NCBI GenBank assembly: GCA_012862575.1
Contig: BLSF01000003.1
Coordinates: forward strand, 248,001 to 312,000
DNA from: Parietichytrium sp. I65-24A
Lineage: Eukaryota > Sar > Bigyra > Thraustochytrida > Thraustochytriidae
Reading direction: 5' to 3'
Length of the DNA stretch: 64,000 nucleotides
Numbering within the stretch: the first letter of the stretch is position 1; every line of letters starts with the position of its first letter. The translations under genes and the position numbers were made by a program. Positions 23,901 to 31,100 of this stretch are shown here, piece after piece. The notes below the pieces were generated by a model. It saw nothing but the letters and a program-made list of their open reading frames with translations. It did not search any database and had not been told where the DNA came from.

Positions 23901-24939
23901 CCCTCTCGAGAGAATCCGCCGAGCTGTTGTCGAGCTTGATGTCAAAATCGACTTTGTTCATTGTACGCACGAAACTAGCTTGGGTTTGTCTAAGAAGAGC
24001 TGACACATCCAAGCGAGCTTTGCAATCCCGAAGCAAGTTGCCGCCACCGCTGACAGCCGCCGTCACCATACGCTCCAATTGGGCTTCTTCCAGAGCGGGG
24101 CCGTCTTCTTGGGGCATGGAGTCGATGTACAGGTTATAACGAATTAGCATGCACGCATTGTGTCTCAACCTCTTGGCTCTAGCGAATCGCTTCGCAAAGC
24201 CCAACACGCTTTCGCTCGGAAACAAGAGTCTCACGCGAGGGATTCGAAGAGTTTTATTTGAACCATACATTGCCTCCACCACGTAAACATCTGAATTTTC
24301 GTCGTAGCTCAACACTATGCCATCCACCCACTCCGCGCTTTTGCCGGTGGGAAGGTATCTGGCATTGGAAATTGGAAACCTCAACGCAGATGGATCTATC
24401 GGGTCCTTGAGTTTGTCATAATACGCGGCCAGGGGAAGCAACGATTCGAGCCCATCACCCTCAATCTCAGAACCTGCTGACGCACTTGGCGGCCATGCGC
24501 CAAGCTGGGTCAAAATTGTCTCCAGAGATCCGTTTGCGTCGATCTCCAAAGCCTTAAACGTGGACTGCCTCCGCTCCATTGACGGTGGGTGCGGTCGCAG
24601 CGGCTGCCGCTGGAGCGGCGTCTTCCCATCGTTTACATCGCGCTCCTTTTGATCTTCCTCGGTAGCAGCAGGTACCATCAAGTCATCCTGAAGATTTGAG
24701 ATGTAAGATGCGAAGACTCCAGCCTTGGGCGACTTTGTGCGGTCGCCTCGAATAAATGGCAGCTCTGTCGTTCCCGCAGCCTGTTGTTTGCTCGAGCTCA
24801 GGCTTCCCTTGCCTTTGCCCGCTGCAGCAGAGGTCCTGTTCTTCTTCATCGCGCTCCCGTTCGACGGACCATCTTGTTTCCGCCCTCCTTTGGAAGCGCT
24901 GTCCTGCGGCTTTCCATTCGCTCGCGACCTTTGATGCAT
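11941..24939 (-). CDS. DNAH1: Axonemal dynein heavy chain, DNAH1-like inner arm, 4332 aa
   Basis: A single 13-kb exon runs from an ATG at 24939 to TAA at 11941. The tail and linker occupy about residues 1-1560. AAA1 has Walker A GPAGTGKT near 1637 and the Walker-B-like FDEFNR. AAA2 has GPTGGGKS near 1921, AAA3 GDTGTGKS near 2283 and AAA4 GVGGSGRKS near 2633. The coiled-coil stalk with microtubule-binding tip spans about 2860-3190, followed by AAA5, AAA6 and a C-terminal domain ending in a RAGTLSTTGHSTN segment. That segment and the AAA1/AAA2 wording look most like DNAH1 among the inner-arm single heads; DNAH3/7/12 is the alternative. Two acidic Asp/Glu tracts interrupt the tail near 575-600 and 785-815. 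The protein is an ATP-driven motor of the ciliary inner arm. Confidence 0.9.
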   Translation of the reverse strand: MHQRSRANGKPQDSASKGGRKQDGPSNGSAMKKNRTSAAAGKGKGSLSSSKQQAAGTTELPFIRGDRTKSPKAGVFASYISNLQDDLMVPAATEEDQKERDVNDGKTPLQRQPLRPHPPSMERRQSTFKALEIDANGSLETILTQLGAWPPSASAGSEIEGDGLESLLPLAAYYDKLKDPIDPSALRFPISNARYLPTGKSAEWVDGIVLSYDENSDVYVVEAMYGSNKTLRIPRVRLLFPSESVLGFAKRFARAKRLRHNACMLIRYNLYIDSMPQEDGPALEEAQLERMVTAAVSGGGNLLRDCKARLDVSALLRQTQASFVRTMNKVDFDIKLDNSSADSLERDGIAELPNVLRRTRPPARSVLKGCISIPSHNQERSVEKIKARSFYADPNSLAALDKVHALCQGVLLEPFHMLRASTDGESLTLREFEELQRLQVDHVAAKFREDWTQAMKNNIRRCLTADEQSSQRWNLDERNRQAYDSSELRRLFALVNLRMQDYLRDSVTTSVFRYRDFIVAATQCSVKINSISSVQVNLIGNDPVSTGHKTPLFRIELVEEKRLPRPKAKGGSSGGEEGKAAEANDEEEDEEDGDDDEEEEEVAVADGAEDPTKEYSYFGYSEDIEQFAAIPSSMIQYCVSSLHDIPQVQRLAMDRIYWNQIPLIASIGDSEEWVLSAAETIDERLRNSFPPLLEYLEKFDEFLRFLRLDVDAFMNELEEPFVKFEEKMQKKLAREEKKAQKAERLQKEKEIASAQIEEGEPNASAEGEAKTDNTETPEASATKDGDEAEHGKDENADGGDEDDDDDDDEEEEDGVEAPSLDTDLIAKYISENMNKRDDIERRVPDEINVGLFAVDVGKIKKKLIAKHEDVIKRLLRFVSNCTVSKCASLLQNFADMNKELSKFPQNIEELVAIRDYINTTPNMLAEMSEEIRKLWKGYDLLDQYNYTLTSKVFSQKWRLYGGTKMILDKAEVTTAMLNKEKIRYADIQKEKQEEFWHHLDKLSREVASFSQYSDLRRVKSIAQNAADLAEKIRKAQAEADLFNSRETLFEKELTDYEQVVEISRAFQPYEILWATVKAWVDSEEKWMNGKFADLTPEEMEKQVTESYKLMNRSIKFFQKADLPLIKDSAEAIKDKIEKFRPYMPMITALRNQGMRERHFEKLSDDLGFAVDASSPEFSLQDAIKLKLHEHTEIIAKVSGIAAKEFQIEQSLNEMEKDWQDVVLDCRPYKDTGTYVLGGIDEIIALLDEHITRTQAMQFSSFKGPFVERIDEFDRKLSTTSEVIEEWIAVQRNWLYLQPIFESPDINKQLPAEGKRFSGVDKNWRTTLLQASKGAKALEFCSNPKLLDMFSESNKLLDMVSKGLSDYLETKRGGFSRFYFLSNDELLEILSETKDPSMVQPHLKKCFEGIRSVFFNEKMQITDMKSSEGEVVPLARVVDPEGKNVEFWMTELEDRMMESVKKVMWESLLSYVKMPRTDWLQSVPGQCALNASQFHWTREIEESLDLEGNAGVGKCYQQQVRQINDMVALVRDPELKSNSRMTISALTVIDVHARDVTEKLFNEGVKTRNDFLWISQMRYYWQEGEALEGDMKVMMVSSLRPYGYEYLGNSFRLVITPLTDKCYLTLMGALQMNLGGAPAGPAGTGKTETTKDLAKALAKQCVVFNCSDGLDYLAMGKFFKGLASCGAWACFDEFNRIDVEVLSVVAQQIMTLQAGVTAGLTRIVFEGVEIRLSDQFAVYITMNPGYAGRTELPDNLKALFRPVAMMVPDYALIGEIMLYSFGYEKARECAKKMVATFQLSSEQLSSQPHYDYGMRAVKTTIVAAGNLRRDYPDEDEEILLLRALQDVNLPKFLSFDLPLFKGIISDLFPGKSRPDIDYGALLECLRIVNENTGLQNTPWFLQKQIQLYETIVVRHGLMLVGPTGGGKSRNVENLDSALTMLKKRGVKGFAYEKVFRHTVNPKSITMGQLYGEFDPNTHEWQDGVLAAIVRNCAKSTTPDRKWVMFDGPVDAIWIENMNTVLDDNKKLCLNSGEIMGLSPEMTMMFEVEDLAVASPATVSRVGVIYMEPAALGNDAIIQSWIEYRLPKECTSEHKTKLQILFDTYLPSAVTLLRRQLQEPVPTVTNNLVQSLMRMMDSLFNLHMVLNVSNSSGGEDDDENAAGAQNKGKLDLDTDLEPLFLFSLVWSVCCTTDIDGRKSMDGWLRSKMDQNCSSFLFPRSDLIYDYVWDIKTHSWVSWMNTIEPYKYDPDLPFAETIIPTSDSVCYTFLLDILLRSNQHVLMCGDTGTGKSININRHLSTGLPAEFIPINMAFSAQTSANQTQDFLDSKMEKRRKGVFGPPAGKTFVVFVDDLNMPKRETYFAQPPIELLRQWFTYGGWYDRKTLQFRQIIDIAMVAAMGPPGGGRNPVTPRMLRHYNIVTYTPLEQASMMTIFGTILGNFLRSTFDSSVGPLSEPLVEATILIYNTIKKELLPTPSKSHYTFNMRDLSKVFQGMLMVTSKETNGVDPVVRLWVHECSRVFRDRLVSDEDRLWFDDLVKRALDRFLNLDWDNKVKPKDSEYLIFGDLMEPDSKVYCHIEDIDSLLPTVEQYLVEHNAESKSPMNLKLFMDAIQHVSRISRVIRQPMGNALLLGVGGSGRKSLSRLSAYIGDFQLFQVEIAKGYGLTEWREDIKKCLIKAGVEDIQVVFLFDDTQIVFSQMLEDINGVLNQGDVPNLYAAEDMEKILTACRNDCVKRKIAPTKINIFAAYINRVKRNVHVVMCMSPGTAIFRDRLRMFPSLVNCCTIDWFSEWPDEALKSVGMGIMQEVDLQLGDKLDGVVELFKVFHQSVAEKSKAFYEELRRYNYVTPTSYLELLNTFKSLLQEKRKEVTMKKERLQIGLDKLTTTAAQVADLQVQLTEMQPVLAKTQVEVEEMIVQIQKDKTAADATKAVVQVEEQAAQEKAQETKAIADEAQRDLDEALPALDEAVKCLNMLKKGDIVEVGSLKTPPSGVKLTMEAACIMFEVKPKMVADPNTMGKKVKDYWEPAKSNLLNDANKLLSRLFNYDKDNIPEKVIQEIEPYISSPDFTPKEIERSSKACTAICMWVRAMHTYYYVAKGVEPKRQRLAAAQAELDETMAKLQKAKDQLQGVMDRIQELEDGYNASLAKKEQLKADVEQCSGRLDRAHKLIGGLGGEKDRWTASVQQFDIDYVNLLGDVLIASGCIAYLGPFTSIYRAALVKSWRDILAELQIPHTPNTTMVKTLGNPVEIRTWQVNGLPADNHSTENAIVMKTARRWPLLIDPQTQANRYIKNLGKESTNGIEVTKPSNKGFLRQLENGIRFGKWVLLESVSEKLDAALEPVLLQQVFKQDGQLMIKLGDNAIPYHEDFRFFMTTKLPNPHYPPEVSVKVSLLNFSITPLGLEEQLLGLVMVNELPELESKKNEIVVQNAAMGKQLQEIEDKILYMLSNSQGNILDDAELISTLSESKITSQEINAKVAEGKETEVEIDNTRELYRPFARRGSILYFSIADLFVIDPMYQYSLQWFRELFSQSILNSERKNEVDARLEILKAHFTYSLYENICRSLFEAHKLLFSFNLCIQIMQADDLIDPTEWRFLLTGQGGKASETDVPVEKPDGPSADWITDKSWSEFQGLSNLPALKGFDKDFVTRVDEWKVLFDSERCEEEKLPGVWEEKLGDIQKMIVLRALRPDRLTESIQAFIIKHFGQKFIEPPPFDMKKCYDVSSVVTPLIFVLTSGSDPTKDFFQFAQQTGMGEKTKSISLGQGQGPIAERMIEEGVSKGFWVLLQNCHLASSWMDTLEVIVEELTPSTCNPEFRLWLTSMPSKTFPVSVLQIGIKMTKEPPKGMRANLKSIYYKFDDDILKGTKKPSVYMRLLFGLCFFHALVQERRKFGPLGWNIPYEFNNTDLDISQKQVELYIDAYEEVPYDVLHFLISHINYGGRITDAIDTRTADVILRDFFTPEILKDGYKFSPSGVYGTPAINEDAPHYSFSEYINGFPVNADPEVFGMHQNANISCALVDVFSTLDTLVLLQPRTSGGKGESREDVVLADVRELLRKLPDEFDLEGIRMQYPTRYEDSMNTILNQESARYDRLLTVIRTSLLQCEKALQGFVVMSGELERMSDSMYSQKVPEMWEAASYPSMKPLKAWFAEFLDRVKFFRAWEQDGAPAAFWISGFFFPQAFFTGQLQNFARSRQIPINTTSFSQHYPGIELEDIHQQPESGAYIYGIFVEGARWDKTSKELAQPLPKKLYDSMPVIHFKPEQFRKEVTSGVYRMPLYKILSRAGTLSTTGHSTNFIAFFAVPASGTEFQNNRGLSDIKEWVKAGVACFCSLKF

Positions 24940-26831
24940 TGCCTCGCTCTCCGAAGCGATCTCCGCTCGGTGCTGAACGTTTCCGAGGTCCTTCTAGCGC
25001 CTGCCTCTTTGCCTGCTTGCTCTTTGTCTCGCAGTCTAGCGATGCCGCAGCTCTTATACGTTGATTCGCCACGGTTTGGGCCTCCCTCCCTTCGCCGGCT
25101 GCAGACGAGTCCAGACTATTTGTGTTGCGATTCGCAAGTCTCCCGAGTCTCCCAAGACGACGTGACACTGACAACTTCCCTCAACGCCTCCACTTTTCCC
25201 GCCACCCTCGCTCCCGCTGTCCTTGAGACGGAGTTTCGTACAGGTAAACAGGGCGACCTTCTACACGACGGAGCTCACCGGCGGAGACGTGAAAAACTAA
25301 AACTCTCCAAGTTGCTAAGCAGTTCTTGCACGGCCTCTACTATCTCCACGACTGACTGACTCACTGTCTGACTATGTCTGACTGAGTGATTGCTTTGGTC
25401 GCTGATTTCACGATGGTTTGTTTTCGCTTCAGAATTGCTTCCGAGTGCCTGGCTATCTATCTACCTATCTGTCTGTGGCGTTGCCACCACTTCAAATCTA
25501 AACTCTCAAGTCTAAACTCTGCAAAACAATAAACGACCTTTTCAATTCCTCAGCTCCGCGTTTCACAGTGCCATTCACATTCAGCTTATCCGCTTCTTTC
25601 CACGGACGCTTGCACTTGCACTTGCTCTTCTCTCGACTTCGCCAATTGCCAATACCATTTTTCGCCAAGGCATTACTCGCCCCGTAACCGGTCCTACTTA
25701 CGGTTTGCGTTTTCCTCAACGCTGGACGGCGTAAGACTGGATTAGGGGAGGGTAGGGGTCAGAGGCGGGTGACCGTTGGCGCAGCCAGGAAAGTCAAGGG
25801 AGTTCAGGAGTGAAGGTGGAACAAGGTATTGTTCGTGAACGAAGAACGGGGCCGGAAAGTGCGGTGTGCGAGGGAGTGAGCCGAAGCACAAATGTCAGAA
25901 TCAGATTTTGACTGTGAAGACATGTGAAGAATGTGAAGAAGAAGTCCCAGAGAGGAAAAGATTTAATCCAATCGACTCTTGGAAAGTCCTCGCCAGTACC
26001 GGAGTAGTTGTGTGCAACTAGTACTTTTGGAAATTTAGAAGCTTACACTATCTTTGAGATCACTTATTTCCTCTCCTCCATTTCTCTGTTTCACAACGTT
26101 TCACAGTCAAAACCAGTGTGTAGCGAGTGTAGCGTCATGGTCCACACCCATACTAGTGTCTCAGGTGATTGACATTAGCTGTCCCAAGTACTCAACGAAG
26201 AAGATTGGTTTGGAGGAAATAGAAAAGATCCTCTTGCATTTTTGCACTTTAAAATTCAGAGTGAGCGGTATTTATTTGAGAGAATGACTTTCGCACAGTG
26301 AACGATGAATGATGGTGTGCGTCGAGGCGCATTCTTCGCGCCACACGACCCACCAACGAAAAGCATCCGAATTCCATTCGACTCCAACATCTCCAACAGA
26401 CGGCACTGTCGGCACTGTTATACACAAACAAGACGGAGAGTTTGGGCAGCTGACATTGCTGACAGATGCCGGCTGGCTTGGCTAAACAGAACCCGCGAGT
26501 CATCGATCGTGACACCACGAACTTACTCGCTTGGACAGCCGCTTGCCTGCTGCCGCCACCCCCTTCTGCAATTCTCAGTTCACGAAACTGACAGTGGCAC
26601 CGTCGTCAGAAAATGACGCATGGACGCACCTTTCCTTTCTTCTCATTTCTTATCTCTCTTACTCACCCGATTGCCAATCTGACACCTACAATCATTATCA
26701 ATCAATCATCAAAGAAAAACCAAAGTCCATCGGAATTCAGCTTGACTCTGAGCACAACATTCCTCGCACTCCAATGTCGTCAAATCGACAAAAAAACGAC
26801 TGAGAAAGTGCTTTGGAAAGAAAAGTACCCC

Positions 26832-26885
26832 CAATCAATCAATCAATCAACCCAACCAACTCAACCAACTCAACCAACCCAACCA
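26832..26885. repeat. CAAT/CCAA tetranucleotide repeat tract
   Basis: Four to five CAAT units run into imperfect CCAACCAACT units. The CAATCAAT part is the reverse complement of the GATT tract near 27170. Confidence 0.75.
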
Positions 26886-26912
26886 GTCACTGCCGTCTAC
26901 GCGTAAAGAAAA

Positions 26913-26999
26913 GCTAGTACTCATTAATGATACACTAGTACAGCTGCCTTGGTACTGGTAGTAGTCCTGGTGCTGGTGGTACTAGTGCTAATTAGCGAC
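26913..26999. repeat. Cluster of short palindromes and TGGTACTGG-like units
   Basis: The perfect palindrome TCATTAATGA (26921-26930) is flanked by CTAGTAC and CACTAGTAC arms, then followed by CAGCTG and degenerate GGTACTGGTAGTAG-type units ending in ACTAGT. Confidence 0.5.
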
Positions 27000-27166
27000 G
27001 GTGATTATCAAGGCGCCGCTCACTTTTCTATCATATGCGAATTCCCTAACCAGCACATAGCCATGGCGTGCTGAGCGGGACGTGGTGATAGTCACTGGCT
27101 GGACGAAACCATAGGGTTGCGCTGTCGGGAACAAAAACACAACATACATACATTGGTTTTCGTTGA

Positions 27167-27195
27167 TTTGGTTGATTGATTGATTGATTGATTGT
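27167..27195. repeat. GATT tetranucleotide repeat
   Basis: About six TTGA/GATT units lie in a row, complementary in orientation to the CAAT tract about 320 bases to the left. Confidence 0.75.
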
Positions 27196-27466
27196 TGATT
27201 TGGATCATTGATCACATTGATCAAGAGGACCATCATCGATCGCAGTCACTCACCGTCACACTCACACTCGCAGTCAGCGGCGAAGGTTGTGGGCCGGGTT
27301 TTCAGATCGTCAGATCGTCAGATCTTTTAGATCCAAAGGGAAGGCGGGGTCCCATCGCAAGCGACCAGGTTGCTCGCTCACTGCTGGGAAAGGCACTCGG
27401 GGACTCAGAAGACCGGCAAGGAGCAGGCCAGTGTGCACGGAGGAAAAGGCTGGTGCGAGAGGAAAG

Positions 27467-30400
27467 ATGCTTCGCGTTCGCAGTCTGACAGCGAGGGCGG
27501 CAGTGACGCGCGTGAATGCGGTGCGGACTGTCAGCCTTCGCGCATTCGCGACGGTCCCGAATGGTACCCAGATCGATGACTTTGCGCCGCGTCACATTGG
27601 ACCATCAGAAGCGGACCGCGATGCCATGCTCAAGGTTGTCGGGTTTAAAACTCTAGAGGAGATGGTCGACTCGATCGTTCCCAAGGAGATTCTCGGCGGG
27701 AAGAACGAGCTCGCTGGAGTCCCGAATCCCGCAACCGAGTCTGAGGCCCTCGCTGAGTTGCGTGCCATCGCAAACAAGAACAAGGTCCTCAAGTCAATGA
27801 TTGGGATGGGATACTATGGCACGAAGACCCCTTCACCAATCATGCGCAACATGATTGAAAATACCGCTTGGTACACTGCGTACACGTAAGTTTTGATTTT
27901 GCATTTTGCGAAGAAATGCAATGCGCATGATTGTCGGTCGTCTAATGTAGTTGATATCTCTCTGTTCTGAATATACTTTTCGTAGCCCATACCAGTCAGA
28001 AATCAGTCAAGGCCGGCTTGAGATGCTGCTCAACTTCCAGACCATGGTGTCGAGCCTTACAGGACTGGAGATCGCCAACGCGAGTCTTTTGGACGAGGTA
28101 AGTGACGAACTCAAGTCTGCAACTCCAGTAGAAACACCTTCTTGACCGCTTACGCTTGATGTTTGATCATGACAGGGCTCGGCAGCTGCAGAAGCTATGA
28201 ACATGTGCTTTGCTGCTACAAGGTCGAAAAAAGCAAAATTCTTTGTTTCGGACAAGTGCCACCCTCAGACCATTCAGTGCGTGTTGACCAGAGGAGAAAA
28301 CATGGGCATTGAATGCACGGTTGGAAATGCGGAGACCCTCATGAGCGGGTCTGAGGCTGAACAGTACTGTGGTGTTCTTGTCCAGTACCCAGACACCTTT
28401 GGTTCCTTCGGCGAGGACTTTGGACCTTTGGCTGATGTCATGCACAAAGCGGGGGGAAAGCTGGTTGTTGCATCCGACTTGCTTGCGTGCGCAATCGCAA
28501 AACCACCAGGTGAATTTGGTGCAGATATCGTCGTTGGATCTGCGCAGCGGTTTGGAGTGCCAATGTTCTACGGAGGCCCGCATGCCGGATTCATGAGCAC
28601 CAAGGACGAGCTGAAGCGCATTATGCCAGGGCGCCTGATCGGTGTGTCTGTGGACTCGCAAGGCAAGCGTGCCCTTCGTATGGCCCTTCAGACACGTGAG
28701 CAGTTCATTCGTCGTGAGAAGGCGACCTCCAACATCTGCACTGCGCAAGCTCTTTTGGCGAACGTCGCTGCAGCCTACGGACTCTACCATGGACCTGAGG
28801 GTCTGAAGAAGATTGCAGAGGCTGTGCATGGGAACACTCAAGGAGTCGCTCGAGCTGCAAAGGTCTTGGAGCAAAAGTCGTCTTCTTTCAAGCTCAAGAC
28901 CCCAAGCAACTTTTTCGACACCCTCACCTTTAGCACCCCTGATGCTTCCAAGATTCAGGCTGCTGCAGAAAAGAGAGGGATCAACATTCGCCCTATCGAT
29001 TCGGAGACGTTCGGATTGTCCCTCGACGAGACGACCACCCTTGGTGATATCCAAAACTTGCTTGAGGCCATGGCCGAAGGTACCGGGCAGCCAGCTGCCT
29101 TCGATGAAATGATGTCAGAGTTTAAAAAAGAGAACAGCAGCTCGGTGATCACAAGCCGCCGCACCACCGAATTGATGCCTCACTCTGTCTTCCACAAGCA
29201 CCACTCCGAGACCAAGTTGCTCCGTTATCTGTCTTCGTTGGAGCGCCGCGACGTTACTCTTCGTGAGAGCATGATTCCTCTTGGTTCTTGCACCATGAAG
29301 TTGAACGCTGCTTCTGAGCTTATGCCTGTGTCTTGGCCAGAGTTCGCCAACATGCACCCATTCTGCCCTGCCTCGCAGGCAGAGGGCTACAGTGACATGA
29401 TTGTATCTCTCAACAAATGGCTTGCATCTATCACTGGCTTTGCTGCAGTCTCCTCTCAGCCAAACTCTGGTGCGACCGGTGAGTACGCTGGCCTGCTTTG
29501 CATTAAGCGCTACCACGAGGAGCGCGGTGAGGGTCACAGAAATATTTGCCTTATTCCAAACTCTGCTCACGGAACCAACCCTGCAAGCGCTGTCATGTGC
29601 GGCATGAAGGTTGTTGGTGTGAAGAACGACGACGAGGGCAACGTGGACCTCGAGGACCTCCGTGCAAAGGTTGAAAAACACTCAAAGAATCTCTCTGCAT
29701 TCATGATTACCTATCCATCGACTTATGGAAAATACGAAGTTGGGGTAGAAAAAATCTGCGAACTCATTCACGAGCACGGCGGCCAAGTGTACATGGACGG
29801 AGCGAACATGAATGCACAGCTTGGCCTGTGCAGCCCTGGAGCAATCGGAGCAGATGTCTGTCATCTTAACCTCCACAGTAAGTTTTTTCCACGCAAATAC
29901 GGTGATATTTTGTCGCGTTGCTGACGGAATTGTCTATTGTAATTCACATCAGAAACCTTTGCTATCCCTCACGGTGGTGGTGGCCCTGGAGTGGGATCCA
30001 TTGGAGTCGCCAAGCATCTCGCTCCATTTCTGCCAGGCCACGCCGTGAGCCCTGTCGGAGGAGAAGGTTCAAGCGTTGTGCCAAAAGCAACTGGTCAGGT
30101 TGCGGCTGCTCCGTTCGGAAGCGCTGGTATCCTCCAGATTCCATGGATGTTCATCCGCATGATGGGGAACCAAGGTCTCTTGGACACCTCTCGCATGGCT
30201 ATGTTGAACGCAAATTACATTGCCAAGCGTCTTGAGAGCAAGTACAAGATCCTGTTCAGGGGCCACAACGGACAGTGCGCACACGAATTCATCTTGGATC
30301 TCAGCTTCTTGAAGAAGTACAACTTGACAGAAACTGATGTTGCAAAGCGTCTCTGTGATTACGGCTTCCATGCGCCAACTACAAGCTGGCCAGTCCACTA

Positions 30401-30731
30401 CAGTTTGATGGTTGAGCCAACCGAAAGTGAGTCCAAGGAAGAGTGCGACAGGCTAGTTGAGGCATTCTTGTCCATCCGCGAGGAGATTCAAGAAGTCATT
30501 GATGGTAAAGCAGATCCAGAAAACAATGTGTTGAAAAACGCTCCACATACCTCGGAAATGATTGCCAGCGACGACTGGAAGTTTCCATATTCCAGACAGA
30601 AGGCCGCATTTCCGGTTCCATCCATCACCAACATGTCCAAGTTCTGGCCGGTAGTTGGACGCGTGGACAACGTCGCTGGAGACCGCAACTTGATTTGCTC
30701 CTGCCCAACAGTCGAAGAGCTCTCGCAATAA
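27467..30731 (+). CDS. GLDC: Mitochondrial glycine dehydrogenase (decarboxylating), P-protein, four exons, 1003 aa
   Basis: The exons are 27467-27885, 27986-28097, 28176-29877 and 29953-30731, all with GTAAGT donors; the joined frame is 1004 codons including stop. P-protein takes the carboxyl carbon of glycine as CO2 and passes the aminomethyl group to H-protein of the glycine cleavage system in the mitochondrial matrix. The first ~30 residues are rich in Arg, Ala, Ser and Val and lack acids, as expected for a mitochondrial targeting leader, ending before the conserved start ([19 protein letters not shown]). Other family blocks are [18 protein letters not shown] across intron 1, the LNLHKTF motif with PLP-binding Lys745 across intron 3, and the following glycine-rich [15 protein letters not shown]. 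Length and domain order are normal for eukaryotic GLDC. No other glycine cleavage subunit is in the window. Confidence 0.97.
27886..27985 (+). other. Intron 1 of GLDC
   Basis: This 100-base intron runs GTAAGT...CGTAG in phase 2, splitting a Thr codon. Removing it restores the conserved sequence WYTAYTPYQ. Confidence 0.9.
28098..28175 (+). other. Intron 2 of GLDC
   Basis: This 78-base intron runs GTAAGT...GACAG in phase 0 and joins LLDE to GSAAAEAM, as in the family. Confidence 0.9.
29878..29952 (+). other. Intron 3 of GLDC
   Basis: This 75-base intron runs GTAAGT...CATCAG in phase 1. It splits the codon (A|AA) of the PLP-binding lysine in LNLHKTF. Confidence 0.92.
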
Positions 30732-31034
30732 ACCAGAGAAAAAGAATCAACTCGTCATACAACTTCCCTTGTCCCAAATTGTCCGTGCCATTGTTTCATG
30801 CGAAGTGCCTGGAGACTTAAGCTCTCGCGCAGCGAGAGAACCGGGGGGAGGGGCTATTCTACTCTTCCTGTCCCGAAGTGCCGAAATACCCGGACAGACG
30901 CATTTCCCTCGGTAGATTGGGATAATAGTAGAATGGAATTGCAAGCTGGAAGAGTTGGTCAATTTCCTCGCTAAGTACAATGATGTAAAACAAGGTTTCA
31001 TTCTCGCCAGCTTTACTCTACGGGCTTCCTTTCA

Positions 31035-31100
31035 CAAGGCTACATACACTTCACAATCTTTCTTGATTGAAATCAATTGAGAAGGAGGAATGTAGCCTTG
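31035..31100. repeat. Inverted repeat able to form a nested hairpin
   Basis: CAAGGCTACAT at 31035-31045 is perfectly complementary to ATGTAGCCTTG at 31090-31100. Between them TTGATT-GA-AATCAA forms an inner stem. Confidence 0.75.

Larger units (their letters stand above)
24940..27466. other. Divergent spacer between the dynein and glycine decarboxylase genes
   Basis: This 2.5-kb region must carry two outward promoters. It contains tetranucleotide repeats (26832-26885, 27167-27195) and a cluster of short palindromes (26913-26999). The last ~170 bases before the decarboxylase ATG have GATCGTCA repeats (27306-27323). Open frames here are short and of repetitive composition. No RNA gene is recognised. 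Confidence 0.55.

Noticed and set aside
28167-29054. 295-codon minus-strand ORF opposite GLDC exon 3
   Set aside because: It overlaps the conserved GLDC exon completely and has no recognisable content.
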